DNA of 52,983 nt from NCBI RefSeq assembly GCF_006385185.1, contig NZ_VFIX01000006.1:1-52983 (forward strand), written 5' to 3'. The notes under the pieces are model-generated. The model saw only the letters and a list, made by a program, of their open reading frames with translations. It did not search any database and had not been told where the DNA came from. Position numbers and translations under genes: made by a program. Position 1 is the stretch's first letter. Every line of letters starts with the position of its first letter. Origin of the DNA: Metamycoplasma equirhinis (lineage in GTDB: Bacteria > Bacillota_I > Bacilli_A > Mycoplasmatales > Metamycoplasmataceae). Positions 1-10,849 of this stretch are shown here, in pieces.

Positions 1-3000
1 AGTTTTTGATGCTTTCTTCTTGATTATTTAGTGCGTTTATTAGATCTTCTAATTCTTTAGCAATTTTGCTATTTAGCTTTGATTCGGCTTCTTTTAATTT
101 TTTGTCAATTTCCTTAGATTTTTCTTCGGCTTCCTTTTTAGCCTTATCATAGCCATTATTTTCAGCGTCTTGTGTAATTTGATCTAATTTTTGTTTTGCA
201 TCATCTAATTTCTTTTTAGCGTCTTCGATTTTTTTCTTATCTTCACCAGCATTATCATAATCTTGAATTGCTTTATCAGCTTCTTTTTTAGCATCTTCTA
301 GTTTTTTATCTAATTCTTTTTTAGTATTTTCATTTTTCTTAGATAAATTATTTTTAAATGTTTCATATGAATCTAATTCGTTTTTTAAATCTTGTAATGC
401 TTTTTGCAATTCTTGGACTTTTGTATTTTCTGGCTTATTATATTTTTTATATTCTGCGTCAGCAAGATTATATTGAGTTTCTAATTCTCGTAAGGCTTTA
501 TCTAATTCGTCAACTTTATCTTTATTATTTTCAGCTTCTGTTTTAGCGGCCTTAAGATCTCTGGTTGCTTTTTCAAGAGCCTCTTTAACTTGACTAATAC
601 GGTTTGTTTCTGAGTTTAATTCATCGGAAACTTTTTTCAATTGTTCATTGACTTTTGTTAATTCATCATTGACTTTTTTTGTACCTTCTGCATATTTTTC
701 TTGTTCGGTTTCCTTTTTAAGTTTTTCTAAATCTTTAACTAAATTTTCTAATTCAGTTTTAGATGCTTGAAGTTTAGTTTTATCCTTTTCGGTTATCGCT
801 TGCGCTGCATTTTGAATTGCATCGGTAACTTTTTTCTCAATAGTTTTAATTTTGTTATCTAAATCTAGTTTTTTGTCGGCAATTTCTTTTTGTTTGTCCG
901 TTGCTAATTTAGTTGCTTCAGTTAATTTAGAATTAAAGTTTTCTCATTCGGTTTTTGCATTAGTAGTTTTATCTATATCGGTAACTTTTTTAGAGATTTC
1001 ATTTGCTTTTGTAATAGCTTCCGATAATTCGTTTAATGCTTTTTGTTTATTATCTAGTCCTTGAGCATTATTCAAAATATTAGATTTGTTTTCTAACTCT
1101 TGACTTGCAGCATTTAGATCATCTTTTAGTTTTTCAATTCTTTGTTTTTCGGCTTCTTGAGCATTTTTTAATGTTTGCTCTTTGGCTCTTGCCTCAATAA
1201 GTTTGGTTTCGATTTGAGTAATTAGCGCACTGGTCTTATTTTCTAGATCAGAGTATTTAATTTTTTTAGATTCATTTAATAGTTTTTTAGCATTTTCTAA
1301 GTTTTTTTCTAGTTTACTAATAGCTTCGGTGACCTTGTCTAATTTATCTGAATTACCATCAAATAACAAAATGTTTGCATCAACATTTTGTTTTAGTGCT
1401 TTATATTCTTCATCTGCGACTTTACGTTCATTTTCAATGTCTTGTTTTTGCTTTAAAATTTCAGTTTGTTTTTGCTTTGCAACTGTGATTTTAGAAATCA
1501 AAGAATTAAATTCATTTTGATATTTACTTTGATTTGCCTCAGTTTCTGATTTAGTATCATTTGCAGTTTTCAGCGTATTAGCAATTTCTGCTATCGCTTC
1601 TTCTGTTTTTACTAAATCATGTTTATTTGCGTCTTGTGTTGCGTCATTAACCTTACTTATTGCGCCATCTAATGCATTAATTGCAACATTTATTTTTTGC
1701 TTAATTTGATTAATGTTATCTTGTTCGGCTTTTTTGATTTTTTCTTCTAATGTTTTCTTTTCTTTTTCTGCTTCTTTTAATTTTTCTTTTAAGTCTTGAT
1801 CGCTTACACCGGCTTCATCAGCTTGTTTATTTGCCTTATTTCCTTTTTCAATAGCCTCGTCTAATTGTTTTTGTTTTTCTTTTAAATCATCCAGTTTATT
1901 TGGATTGGCAGTTTTAGCGTCATTAATAGCTTTATCCAATTCTTGTTTGGCTTCTTGTGTTGCTTTTTTAGCATCATCTTCAGCTTTATTAATATTTTTT
2001 AAAGCTTCTTCAGCAGCTTTTGATTTATTTTTAGCATCAGTTATTTTTGAATTAAGATCAATATGTTCTTGATTTAGTTTTGGTTCGTTTTTTATTTTTT
2101 CTAGCAATTCTTCTGCTTTAGTAATTTCTTTATCTAATTCAGATTTTGCTAAATCAATGTTTGCTTTATTTTTATCAGAGATAGCCTTATCAACATTAGC
2201 AATTTCTTTATTTAGTGCTTCAATTTGCTTTTTAACTGCTTCTTTTGATTTAGCAATTTCTTTTTCTTTGTTTTCAACTTTTGTTTTTTGCGCTTCTATT
2301 TCAGCTTTAGCAGTTTCTAATTCAGCTAATTTATCTTCACATTTCTTTTTATTTTCAGCATCATTTGCAGTTTCAGAATCTTGTTTTGCTTTTTCTAATT
2401 CAGATTTAGCTTTAGAAATTTGTTCTAAAACAGAAGATAATTTATCTTTATCTTCACTATTTTTATTTTGATTTGCTTCTTTGATTGCTTCATTAGCATT
2501 TGATATCGCATCAGCAACCTTTTTATCAAGTTCATTTTTTGCTTGTTTTAAAGCATCTAATTTTTGTTGTGAACTTTGCGCTTGATTTTTAGCATCTTCT
2601 AGTGCTTTAGCAAAGGCGTTATACTCATCTTTAAATGAATCTTTTGATTTATCATCTTTAACTTCATTGTTAAGTGATTCGCCATCATTAATTGCTTTAG
2701 TTAATTCACTTAATGCATTTTCTAGGTCGGTAATTGATTCTTTTGTTTTGATATTATTAGTTTTTGATTCTAGATCTTGTTTTTGATTATTTAACTTAGT
2801 TTTTATCTCGCTTATTCTAGTATTTTCAGCGTCTTTTCGGTTTTTAGCATCAGTTAAAATTTCGGCAGCTTTTTCAAGTGCTTTTTTTAATGTATCTGCT
2901 TCATCAGTTAATTTGGCTTGATTTAATTTTGGCTGTAAAGCTTGGCCTTTTGCTATTTTTGCTTCTAATTCTGCGATTGCTTTGTTTAAATCATTTAGGC

Positions 3001-4120
3001 TTTGAGCGTTTTTAGCATCTGCACCTGCTTTTTTAAGTTCTTCAAGTAATTCTTTTAGTTCATTTTTTAATTCTGAATCTTTTGCTTTCTTTTCTTCAAT
3101 ACGCTTATTAAGTTTTTTAGATTCTTCTTCTAAACGTTGGATTTGCGATTCAATTTTTGCTTTGGCATCAGGCTCATTTAATTTATTAGCTTGTTTAGCG
3201 GCTTCACTGGCAACATCTTTTAATGTGTCAATTTGCTTTTTAGCTTCTTCTAGCTCTTCAACAGTTTGAGCATCTTTGCCTTTTTTAATTGCTTTATCAA
3301 CTTTATCTTTTAATTCGTCAGCAAACTTTTTAATTGCTTCTTTTTGCGCAGCTTCATCTTGCTTGTTAATTTTATCTTTTAGAATTTGAATTTCAGCATT
3401 GGCATCATTAATTGCACCATCTAATTTATTGATAATGTCATTTAAATCGAAAATTTTTGCCTTGGTTTTAATTTCCTCAGCAGCAGCAGATAATTCTTCA
3501 AGTTCTTTAATTGATGCTTTAAATTCGGGAATTATTACTCCCTTTTCAGCACGTTCAATTGCTTCTTTAATTTGACGAATAATTGTTTCAGCACGTTTTT
3601 CAACTTTACTTTTATCTTTTAAAAGTCCATCTAATTTAGATTGTGCATATGCGATTGCTTCTTTAGCTTTTTCAATTGTTTCGGCTAGTCTTTTTCTATC
3701 ATCTTGAAGAAGTTTTTGTTTTTCAAGATACTCTGCCAAAGCCTTAATACTTTTATCTAAAATAGGAAAAGCATCTTCACCAATTTTAATTCCGTCTTTT
3801 AAATAGTTAATTAAAACATTATAGTCTTGGATGCTTAAATCTTTTTTAGCCTCATTAATTCCCTTATTTAGGTTTTCAATAATTTTTTCGATATATTTTC
3901 TTATCTTTTTAAATTCTTCTTCAACTTTAGCATCATGCGCACCAAATTCTTTTTGATCTTCTTTTGAAATACCAAAATCGATAAACGTTGTTTTATCTTT
4001 AGGTTTATCTAATTTATTTTTGCCTTTTAAATATAGCGCTGTAGCGATTGCTGCAGACGCAAGCAAAGCTGTAGCTACTGATCCGACAATGATTGCAGTT
4101 TTTTTCTTATTAGAATTCAT
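1..4120 (-). CDS. giant coiled-coil membrane-anchored surface protein (partial, 3' end off window)
   Basis: At least 1373 codons are visible; the start is at 4120 and the frame is still open at base 2. One in-frame TGA (944-946) is read as Trp and is the only Trp seen. Residues 1-8 are basic (MNSNKKK) and residues 9-31 form one hydrophobic segment, so this is an uncleaved N-terminal anchor without a lipobox Cys. The rest is almost entirely charged heptad-like helix rich in K, E, A, D, N and Q, with loosely repeated units of about 75-90 residues that recall spectrin-like or FIVAR three-helix bundles. An adhesin or cytoskeletal/surface role like the long membrane proteins (Lmp) of M. hominis-type mycoplasmas is inferred from architecture only. 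A purine-rich site (AAGAGGTAAC) precedes the start. The promoter region carries a 19-A tract, which suggests phase variation. No enzymatic motif was seen. Confidence 0.8.
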
Positions 4121-4155
4121 GTTACCTCTTAATACTTAAATAATAATTATTTAAG

Positions 4156-4178
4156 ATGCTCAATTTTTGATCGAGCAT
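4156..4178 (-). promoter_or_regulatory. 5' leader hairpin of the coiled-coil gene
   Basis: ATGCTC (4156-4161) and GAGCAT (4173-4178) form inverted arms that can extend by a G-U and two A-U pairs. The structure lies between the likely -10 box (4193-4198) and the start codon at 4120, so it would sit in the mRNA leader. Its function is unknown. Confidence 0.4.
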
Positions 4179-4192
4179 ACAAAAACCATTAC

Positions 4193-4230
4193 ATTGTAGG
4201 CGTTTTTTTTTTTTTTTTTTTGAAAATGGT
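4193..4230 (-). promoter_or_regulatory. promoter region with a 19-A homopolymer (possible phase-variation switch)
   Basis: On the minus strand a TACAAT box (4198-4193) lies about 70 nt before the coiled-coil gene start. It is preceded, after 4 nt, by an uninterrupted run of 19 A (plus-strand T at 4203-4221). The tract occupies the place of the -35/-10 spacer. Slipped-strand changes in its length would alter spacing, as described for vlp promoters of M. hyorhinis. The function here is inferred. Confidence 0.5.
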
Positions 4231-4253
4231 TAGCTAGCGTCCTACTTTAGCAT

Positions 4254-4283
4254 AAAAAAACACGAAAATGGGCTTTTTTCGTG
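4254..4283 (-). terminator. terminator downstream of fba
   Basis: Stem CACGAAAA (4261-4268) / TTTTCGTG (4276-4283), followed on the minus strand by seven T. It closes the tkt-fba unit. Confidence 0.8.
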
Positions 4284-4333
4284 CTAAAAAATTTAAAAAC
4301 TTTCATTATTTAAAATAATATATTACTAAATTT

Positions 4334-5227
4334 TTAATTTTTGTTATGTTTTATTGCAATCGATTTATCGATTGAACCTAATTCAGTAAATTTTTGTTGC
4401 AATAATTTATAAACAGCATCCATACCATAATTTGCAATTTTACGCGGATCAAAATTCTTTGCTTCGTCTATTTTTTTAGATAAGACAAATTCTTTTAAAG
4501 CCGCAGCATTTACTAATTGGAGTTCTGTATTAATATTAACTTTAGCAATACCGTTTTTTATTGCCCTTTGAACTTGATTAGTTGGAATGCCACTGCCACC
4601 ATGCAAAACTAAAGGCATATTACATGCGCTGTCGATTTTTGAGAGTGTTTCAAAATCAAGACTTTTTCATCATTCTGGATATTGCCCGTGAATATTTCCT
4701 ATTCCAACAGCTAACGCATCAACACCAAGTTCTTTCATTTTAATTGCTTCGTTTGTATCTGAAACAATGATACCAGATGAAGTAATACCATCTTCTTCAC
4801 CGCCAATTTGGCCAATCTCAGCCTCCACTGAAGCATTATATGATTTTGCTAATTCAATTAATTTTTTTGTATTTTCATAATTAATCGCAAAAGGTTCGTG
4901 ACTTCCGTCGTACATAATTGAACTAAAACCAGCCTCAAGGGCTTTTACACATTGGTCATAATTTCCATGGTCAAAATGTAAGGCCACTTCAACTTCTATA
5001 TTCATATCAGTCACTAAATTTTTAACCAAATTTGCTACAACATTATATCCGCCAAAATATTTTGTTGCACCTCAAGATGCACTAATAATAATCGGCGAAT
5101 TAAAATCTTGTGCAGCTTGCAAAGCTGTTTTAGTCCAAGCAAGATTATTTATATTAATATGCGGAACCGCATATCCTTCTTTATGTGCTTTAATGAGCAT
5201 ACTTTTCATATTTACTAATTTTGACAT
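4334..5227 (-). CDS. fba: class II fructose-1,6-bisphosphate aldolase
   Basis: 297 aa when TGA codons (for example the two Trp after GQYPE) are read through. The enzyme splits fructose-1,6-bisphosphate into dihydroxyacetone phosphate and glyceraldehyde-3-phosphate in cytoplasmic glycolysis. Class II (zinc) features are visible: the HFDHG motif with the catalytic Asp and metal-binding His, the acidic EAEIG(Q) strand, the HGGSG phosphate/metal loop and KVNINTE near the C terminus. Length matches the family. The start at 5227 has a strong AAAGGAG site 7-8 nt upstream that lies in the end of tkt; only 9 nt separate the two genes, so they are probably cotranscribed. A terminator follows. Confidence 0.95.
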
Positions 5228-5236
5228 ATTTCTCCT

Positions 5237-7177
5237 TTAATTTTGCAATAGTAATTTTTTGATTTTTTTAATTATAAATGATTTATTAAAACCTTTTAAT
5301 TCATATATTTCTTGTCCGTTAGTTGACTCTCCGTACGTTAAGGCTAATTGGCAATCAAATTTATTATATTTTGCTAATTGATATCACATTGAATCACTTG
5401 ATGTTTCAATTGCAAAAATTGGTTTTTTTGCAATTTCTAATTGCTTAATCAATTTATTATCGCTAACCAAATTTTGAAGCAAAGGAACAGAAATTACTTG
5501 TGATTTAATATGATGTTTTTTTGCTAATTCATTTGAAATTTCATAAGCTAATGAAACTTCTGAACCGCTTGCCAAAATACTCAAATCAAACTCATCTTCA
5601 CGCTTTATAATATATGCTGCTTTAAAAACGTTTAGCCTATTTTTTAGTGATGCAATTGGTTGTCTACATGTGATGATCACAATTTGATTTTGATTTTGCT
5701 TGAGCGCCCATTTAAAGGCTTCAAGCGTTTCTTTTTCATCACATGGTCTAATCGCTTTAACATTGTTCATTGCTCGTAACATTGGAAGCTGATCAAATGG
5801 TTGATGTGTAGGGCCGTCACCGCCAACTTGGTAGCTATCATGGCTAAAAACATGAATTGATGGAATTTTCATAATTGAGCCTAATCTTATTGCTGGTTTC
5901 GCATAATCAGCAAATGAAAAAAATGTTGAGTCAATAGTTTTTAAATTTGATGCTAGATAAATCCCGTTATTTATTGCGGCCATTGCAAATTCACGAATAC
6001 CATATTTAATATTTTTGCCACCTTTTATAATATCGGTTTCAAAACCTACTTTAGTTGAACTTTTAAGATCCGCAGAGCCACCAATTATAAATGGACTTTG
6101 TTCAAGTATTTTAACTATTTCGCCAACATAATCTCTTGTAGCTTTATTTGTTATTGCTAATTTCTTAGGCAAGATAAATTGGTAATTTTTGTTAATAAGC
6201 GATTGTATTTCTTTATATTCATGTGGATATTTTTTAGAATATTTAAAAAATAAAGTTTGCCAATTTGAATAATTTGCTTGCTTTTTGTCTCATAGTGATT
6301 GGCAATAATCATATATTTCTTTTTCATATTCAAAAGGTGTAAATGATTTTAAACCACATTTTTGTTTAAATTCAATAGTTTGTTTTTCATCTAATGTGCC
6401 ATTGTGTCCCTTAGGCATATTTTCAAATGGTGTGTATTTAGCAATATTAGTATGTATACGAATATATGATGGTTTATTTGATTTTTTAGCTTTTTCAATA
6501 GTTTCCAGTATTTCTGATGCCAAATCGCTTTGACAATCAAAAGTATTAAAATTATTTGATTCAAAAAACTTTATGAAGTCAATATTATTAACTTCATATG
6601 ATTTACTATCAATTTGTGTTTCATTAAAGTCATGAATCAATATTAGTTTATTTAAATTAAGTGTTCCCGCTAATTGAATAGCTTCTAAAGCAACGCCCTC
6701 TTGCATACAACCATCACCATGTAAAACAAAAACATGATGATCAAATAAATTAAAACCAGGTTTGTTGTATTTATTTGCTAAATATTGTTGACTAAGCGCC
6801 ATACCAACTCCCATTGCAACACCTTGGCCTAATGGTCCAGTCGAAGCATCAACATAAGCAAATTTATCGATTTCAGGATGACTTGGAGTTTTTGAATTTA
6901 ATTTTTTATGCTTTTTTAAATCATCTAAAGTTAGTAAACCTAAAAAATGCATAATTGAATAAAAACACATTGAGCCGTGCCCCGCTGATAAAATAAATTT
7001 ATCGCGGTTAATTCATTTTGGATTTTCTTTAGAAATAATTAAATTTTTTGCAATTACTGAATAGGAAATTGACGCAGCACCAATTGCCATACCCATATGT
7101 CCTCCTTTTGCGTTATTAATCGCATCAATTGCAATTCCGCGCATTGCTGATATTACTTTTTCATCTAAGTTTTTCAT
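5237..7177 (-). CDS. tkt: transketolase
   Basis: 646 aa with TGA as Trp. It transfers two-carbon ketol units with thiamine diphosphate in the non-oxidative pentose phosphate pathway, linking glycolysis to pentose supply. Visible features: an N-terminal KGGHMGMA segment, ILSAGHGS, the GPLGQG loop, the GDG...EG ThDP/Mg site at about residues 160-170, and in the second half the pyrimidine domain with GGSADL, YGIREFAMA and DGPTHQPFDQLPMLR. The Mg-binding loop reads HDFNE rather than the usual YDxN. The start at 7177 has AAAAGGAG 7 nt upstream. Downstream fba lies 9 nt away and supplies the substrate branch, so a carbon-metabolism operon is likely. Confidence 0.95.
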
Positions 7178-7194
7178 TATCACTCCTTTTAATT

Positions 7195-7220
7195 AAAAAA
7201 GTGATGACTAAAATCATCAC
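7195..7220 (-). terminator. terminator after the HAD phosphatase gene
   Basis: GTGATGA (7201-7207) / TCATCAC (7214-7220) stem with a 6-nt loop, followed on the minus strand by six T. It separates the HAD gene from tkt. Confidence 0.8.
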
Positions 7221-7226
7221 AATATT

Positions 7227-8042
7227 TTATATATTTTCAAGTTCTTTAATTAGTTTTGAAATACCGCCATCTCTAAATTCTGGCGCAATGTAACACGCAT
7301 GAGCTTTTACTTCATCAATTGCATTGCCCATCGCAATGAATGAGCCAATTTCAGGCAAAGCGTTAATATCGTTTCCTGTATCCCCAATGTGAACAGAATT
7401 TTTGGCACTAAAACCTAATAGCGAAGCTACAAAAGCACCGCCTTTACCTTTTGATGCTAAATTGCTAGTAATTTCAATCGAATAGCCAAACGACACTTTA
7501 TGAAATGATAAATTTGGCAACTTTATTTTTAAATCTGCAATAATTAAATCAATTTCTTCTTTCGTCACACCGTAACATAAAAATTTGCAAGCTGCCTCAG
7601 TATATGGCATTTCTGAATAAGGTATTTTTTTATGTCACTTTACTCATGGGCGTTCAAAATCACAACTATAGTTTTTACCATAGTAAATAATACCGCCTTC
7701 ATTCATTGTGTAAAAAAGGTTACGATCTTGCATGTATTTAATTAATTTTGTTGTCGTATCTTTATCAATTTCAATTTTCTTAACTACATTATTATTTTTA
7801 TCTACAATAAGTGAACCGTTTTCGCAAATACAATATGGTGCATTAATTAAATTAGCGATTTTTAGCACATAATCGCTATTGGCGCGCCCTGTTGAAATAA
7901 TAATCGGTTTTAGATTTGAGAGTTTAATTAATGAATCAATATTTTTTTGGCTAATTCCCAATTCGCCATCTTTGGTTTTTTCAGGTTCATCAACAACTGT
8001 TCCATCTAAATCTAAAAAATAAGCTTCGTAATTCGTATGCAT
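7227..8042 (-). CDS. HAD-superfamily hydrolase, Cof type (subfamily IIB)
   Basis: 271 aa after reading TGA codons as Trp. HAD motifs in order: motif I DLDGT near residue 11 (nucleophile Asp), motif II ISTGR, motif III Lys in the SKGKGGA segment, and motif IV GDTGND. The cap between motifs II and III is of the Cof/IIB kind. These are cytoplasmic phosphatases acting on sugar phosphates or nucleotides; the substrate cannot be read from sequence. The gene stands alone between two short gaps. No Shine-Dalgarno is present: a TATAAT box ends 6 nt before the ATG, so the mRNA may be leaderless. Confidence 0.88.
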
Positions 8043-8048
8043 GTATAT

Positions 8049-8054
8049 ATTATA
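8049..8054 (-). promoter_or_regulatory. -10 box of the HAD gene (likely leaderless)
   Basis: A perfect TATAAT on the minus strand, with a 6-nt discriminator before the ATG at 8042. A weak TTAGTT lies about 17 nt upstream. Confidence 0.5.
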
Positions 8055-8146
8055 GATACAAATTTTTATTTAACTAAAATTAAGCAATATTTTTTAATGA
8101 TGTATTAATTAAAGCATACTTTTATAAGCGAAATTTAATTTGGTAT

Positions 8147-8542
8147 TTAGTTTTTTCAAAACTCATCTTCTTGAGCTTGAAATTCAGAAAATGTTCATAC
8201 TTCTAGAATCTTTCCATTTTCAATTTTAAATAAGTCAATACCTGGATTATTTAATTGTGCTTGATCTTTATTAGCTAAAGACACGACGCTTGCAGCAACA
8301 AAGTTTCCATTGCTTGCGATTCAATTAGTAACTACTTTAAAAGTTCCATTGCTGCGTTTTGCAAATTCTGCCAAAGATTTGCCCAGTTTTTGTTTTCCGA
8401 CAATTTTGCCTGAAAGAGGGCCGCTCCCTCCCATATGTCATATAATGTCATCTGACATTGTTTCAAAAGCTGCGGCAAAGTTGCCTTGTGCCAATGCATT
8501 TGCATAATTATTAAATACTTCAATTGGATTATTTTGATTCAT
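8147..8542 (-). CDS. SnoaL-like / NTF2-like small protein
   Basis: 131 aa, several TGA codons read as Trp. The sequence has the NTF2-like alpha+beta cone pattern: N-terminal helices (IEVFNNYANALAQGNFAAAF), a DDIIWHMGG strand, a KLGKSLAEF helix, then strands ending in GIDLFKIENGKILEVWTF, the classic SnoaL/ketosteroid-isomerase-like ending. Members are small ligand-binding or isomerase-like proteins; no function can be assigned here. The start at 8542 has AAGGA about 7 nt upstream. An out-of-frame ORF inside it was rejected. A SnoaL-type protein in such a reduced genome suggests a detoxification or scavenging role or gene transfer, but neither is shown. Confidence 0.8.
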
Positions 8543-8641
8543 AATTTTCCTTAAGTTATAATTAATAACCTAATTTTGTTTTTTTAAAACACACAATTTG
8601 GCTATTAGTGAAGAGCTTAGTTCTCTTCAATTTTATTATAT

Positions 8642-8672
8642 AAAAATGCAAACACTTTTTTCAAGTGTTGCA
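8642..8672 (-). terminator. terminator after oppC
   Basis: GCAACACTT / AAGTGTTTGC stem (plus 8648-8671), followed on the minus strand by ATTTTTATAT. A second hairpin (GAAGAG 8610-8615 / CTCTTC 8623-8628) lies just beyond it. Confidence 0.65.
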
Positions 8673-8697
8673 CTTTAGATCATAATATTATAGTTTT

Positions 8698-9867
8698 CTA
8701 TATAGACACTTTAGGGTTAAGTGTAGTTGAAAGTGAAATATTAAACAATTTTAGTGATACACAAAAGAAAATCAAATAAATGACAATCAAGGAAATATAA
8801 AGCGGGTTAGATTTCGAAAGAGAAATTGCTTCTTTTAAAACTATGCCAATATTTAAATCGTTTTCGTTTGTAATAAAATTTAAAAACGCTAGAGATGAAA
8901 CAATTAAAACATTAATTGCTAAACGATCGGTTATCAAAATAATTAAAGATGGTAAAAGTTTTTTAAATAAATGACCATAAATGATTTGAAATTGATTTAG
9001 ACCAATTACTTTAGCCGCTAAAATAAATTCGCTATTTCTCAATGCTAAAATTTCATTTTTAGCAATTTCATAATATGATATTCAAGAAATTAAAGCAAAT
9101 GCTATTAATATACCGTATCATTTTGTTCCTAAAAATACGCAAAGAATAAAAATTCAAATTATTTCAGGAATGGCATTGATTATTGATGCAACTTTATCAA
9201 TCAAATTCGCATATCATTTGTTTGAATTCAGTGCGTAAATTGCCGCTAATGAAAAACCAATAAATAAATTAATAGCGATTGCAAATAAAATAGTTACAAT
9301 CGTAATTAATAGCGAAACATTTAAACGTGCATATAAATCTACACCATTTTGGTTTGTGCCTAATATTGTTGGTAACAAAGAAATTTTGTGAGTTGAGTTT
9401 AAATTAATTGCTTTTATTAAATCAAAAGGATTATATGCTAGCACAACAATATCAGTATTTATAGTTAAATCACCGCCACTATCATAAGCTGAATCATAAA
9501 ATATTTGAAATATTGGACTTTCATTTTGGTTAAATGCTCTAATTTTTTCTAACCTTGCAATTTCACGAATAAAATCAAGTTCAGAACCTCTTTCAAAATT
9601 GCGAAAAATTGTTGTATTTAAGGCTGGCAAATTATTTACATAAATTGAATTAGAATCAATGGAATTTATTGGTGAATTTTTAATAAAAAATAAAGCAAAA
9701 ATACTTCCCAAAATAACTAAACTAAAAATAATAAAACTAGCAATATTTTGTTTTTTTAAAAAGAAACGTCTTCAAAATAATTTTGTTTCCGATTGATGAA
9801 CTACATAACTATCAATTGTGGTTTTTTGCTTGGCAAATTTAAATAATGTTTTTTGATTATTTGGCAT
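8698..9867 (-). CDS. oppC: ABC transporter permease, OppC/DppC family
   Basis: 389 aa. A hydrophobic segment near residues 40-62 is followed by about 120 extracytoplasmic residues, then a cluster of membrane helices from about residue 175. The EAA-type coupling loop (SEFILAAKVIGLNQFQII) would contact an ATPase. The final helix pair is typical of binding-protein-dependent permeases. The long extracytoplasmic insertion after TM1 is typical of mycoplasma OppC. The start at 9867 overlaps the oppB stop by 11 nt, implying translational coupling. There are no oppD/oppF ATPase genes and no large OppA here, so ATPase subunits must come from elsewhere or the pair is specialised. Oligopeptide import is the family expectation; the substrate is not proven. 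Confidence 0.82.
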
Positions 9868-10834
9868 ATTTTAAATTTCCCTTCAAAGTAAAAATCTTTT
9901 TTTGCATTTTAATTTTTGATTCAATTTTTTGTAAAGGATTTAAGTAAGTTAAAATTATGTGATTAATTAATCTAAAAATTAAAATCAAAATGAAGTTAAA
10001 AACAAAATAAAACATAATTAAATTTATTTCCGCTTTTGTAAAGGCATATGAAATAAATACGCTATGTCCAGGAATTGAAAAAATTCTTTCAACTACTAAT
10101 GATGATGAAAATAGTAATGTAAAAAATGGAATAATAACTTGAAGTTCGCTAATTAAGAGATTTTTAAAAATTTGTTTTTTAAATAATTGAAATTTATTCA
10201 GCCCTAAAGAAATAGCAAATTGATAGTAATTTGATGTGAGAGTTTCTTTAATAATTTTTCGTGCCCGAGAATGAAATAAACTAATTGTTCCAAACGAGGT
10301 TACTATAGTGGGCACAAGCAAAGAAAGAAATGTGTATTTAGCGTTAGAAATAAATTGCGATGGATAACCAAAAATATGTGAATTTGTCATTGCTAAAATC
10401 GCCACAATTAATAGTGGAATTGTCGAAATTGATGCAACAATTAAATTAATGATAAAATCTGGCGTTTTGTTAAATTTATAGCCACTTCAAATACCTAAAA
10501 TATTGCCAATAATTAAGCCAAGTAAAAAGATAAACGAAATAAATAGAATTGTTCACTTGAATTGAGCAAAATACAAGCTAAAAATACTTAGGTTAGTATT
10601 ATTTAACTCACTTGAAAAAATTTTGCCTGGATTAAAAATAAAGAGGTTTTTTATAAATTCTAAATATCGTTTTCATAGATTTGGTTCAATTTGATTAGCA
10701 ACAGCAATGTTCTTTTTGATTTGTGGCTCCATTAATAAATTAATAGCAAAAAAAACAATTGTAATTGCTGACAAAAAAATAAAAAAGAACGCAATAATTT
10801 TTCTAAAAATAGTAATTGAATTATTATTTTTCAT
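9857..10834 (-). CDS. oppB: ABC transporter permease, OppB/DppB family
   Basis: 325 aa, with TGA codons read as Trp in the N-terminal half. TM1 is at residues 11-33; a short extracytoplasmic region and five further helices follow. The EAA loop YYQFAISLGLNKFQLF and the sequence SSLVVERIFSIPGHS (equivalent to the GSxxxExxFxxPG signature) identify the OppB/DppB family. It lies 15 nt downstream of a lipoprotein gene and overlaps oppC, forming a lipoprotein-oppB-oppC operon. No strong Shine-Dalgarno is seen before 10834, which fits coupling to the upstream gene. Confidence 0.85.
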
Positions 10835-10849
10835 TATTGCTTAACTTTA

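Noticed and set aside
852..2471. Plus-strand hydrophobic ORFs opposite the coiled-coil gene
   Set aside because: Ser/Phe/Leu-rich antisense shadows of Lys/Glu-rich helical codons; no ribosome-binding sites or promoters.
8332..8523. 63-residue minus-strand ORF inside the SnoaL-like gene
   Set aside because: It is a shifted frame; the other frame, read with TGA as Trp, gives a complete SnoaL-like protein with a ribosome-binding site.
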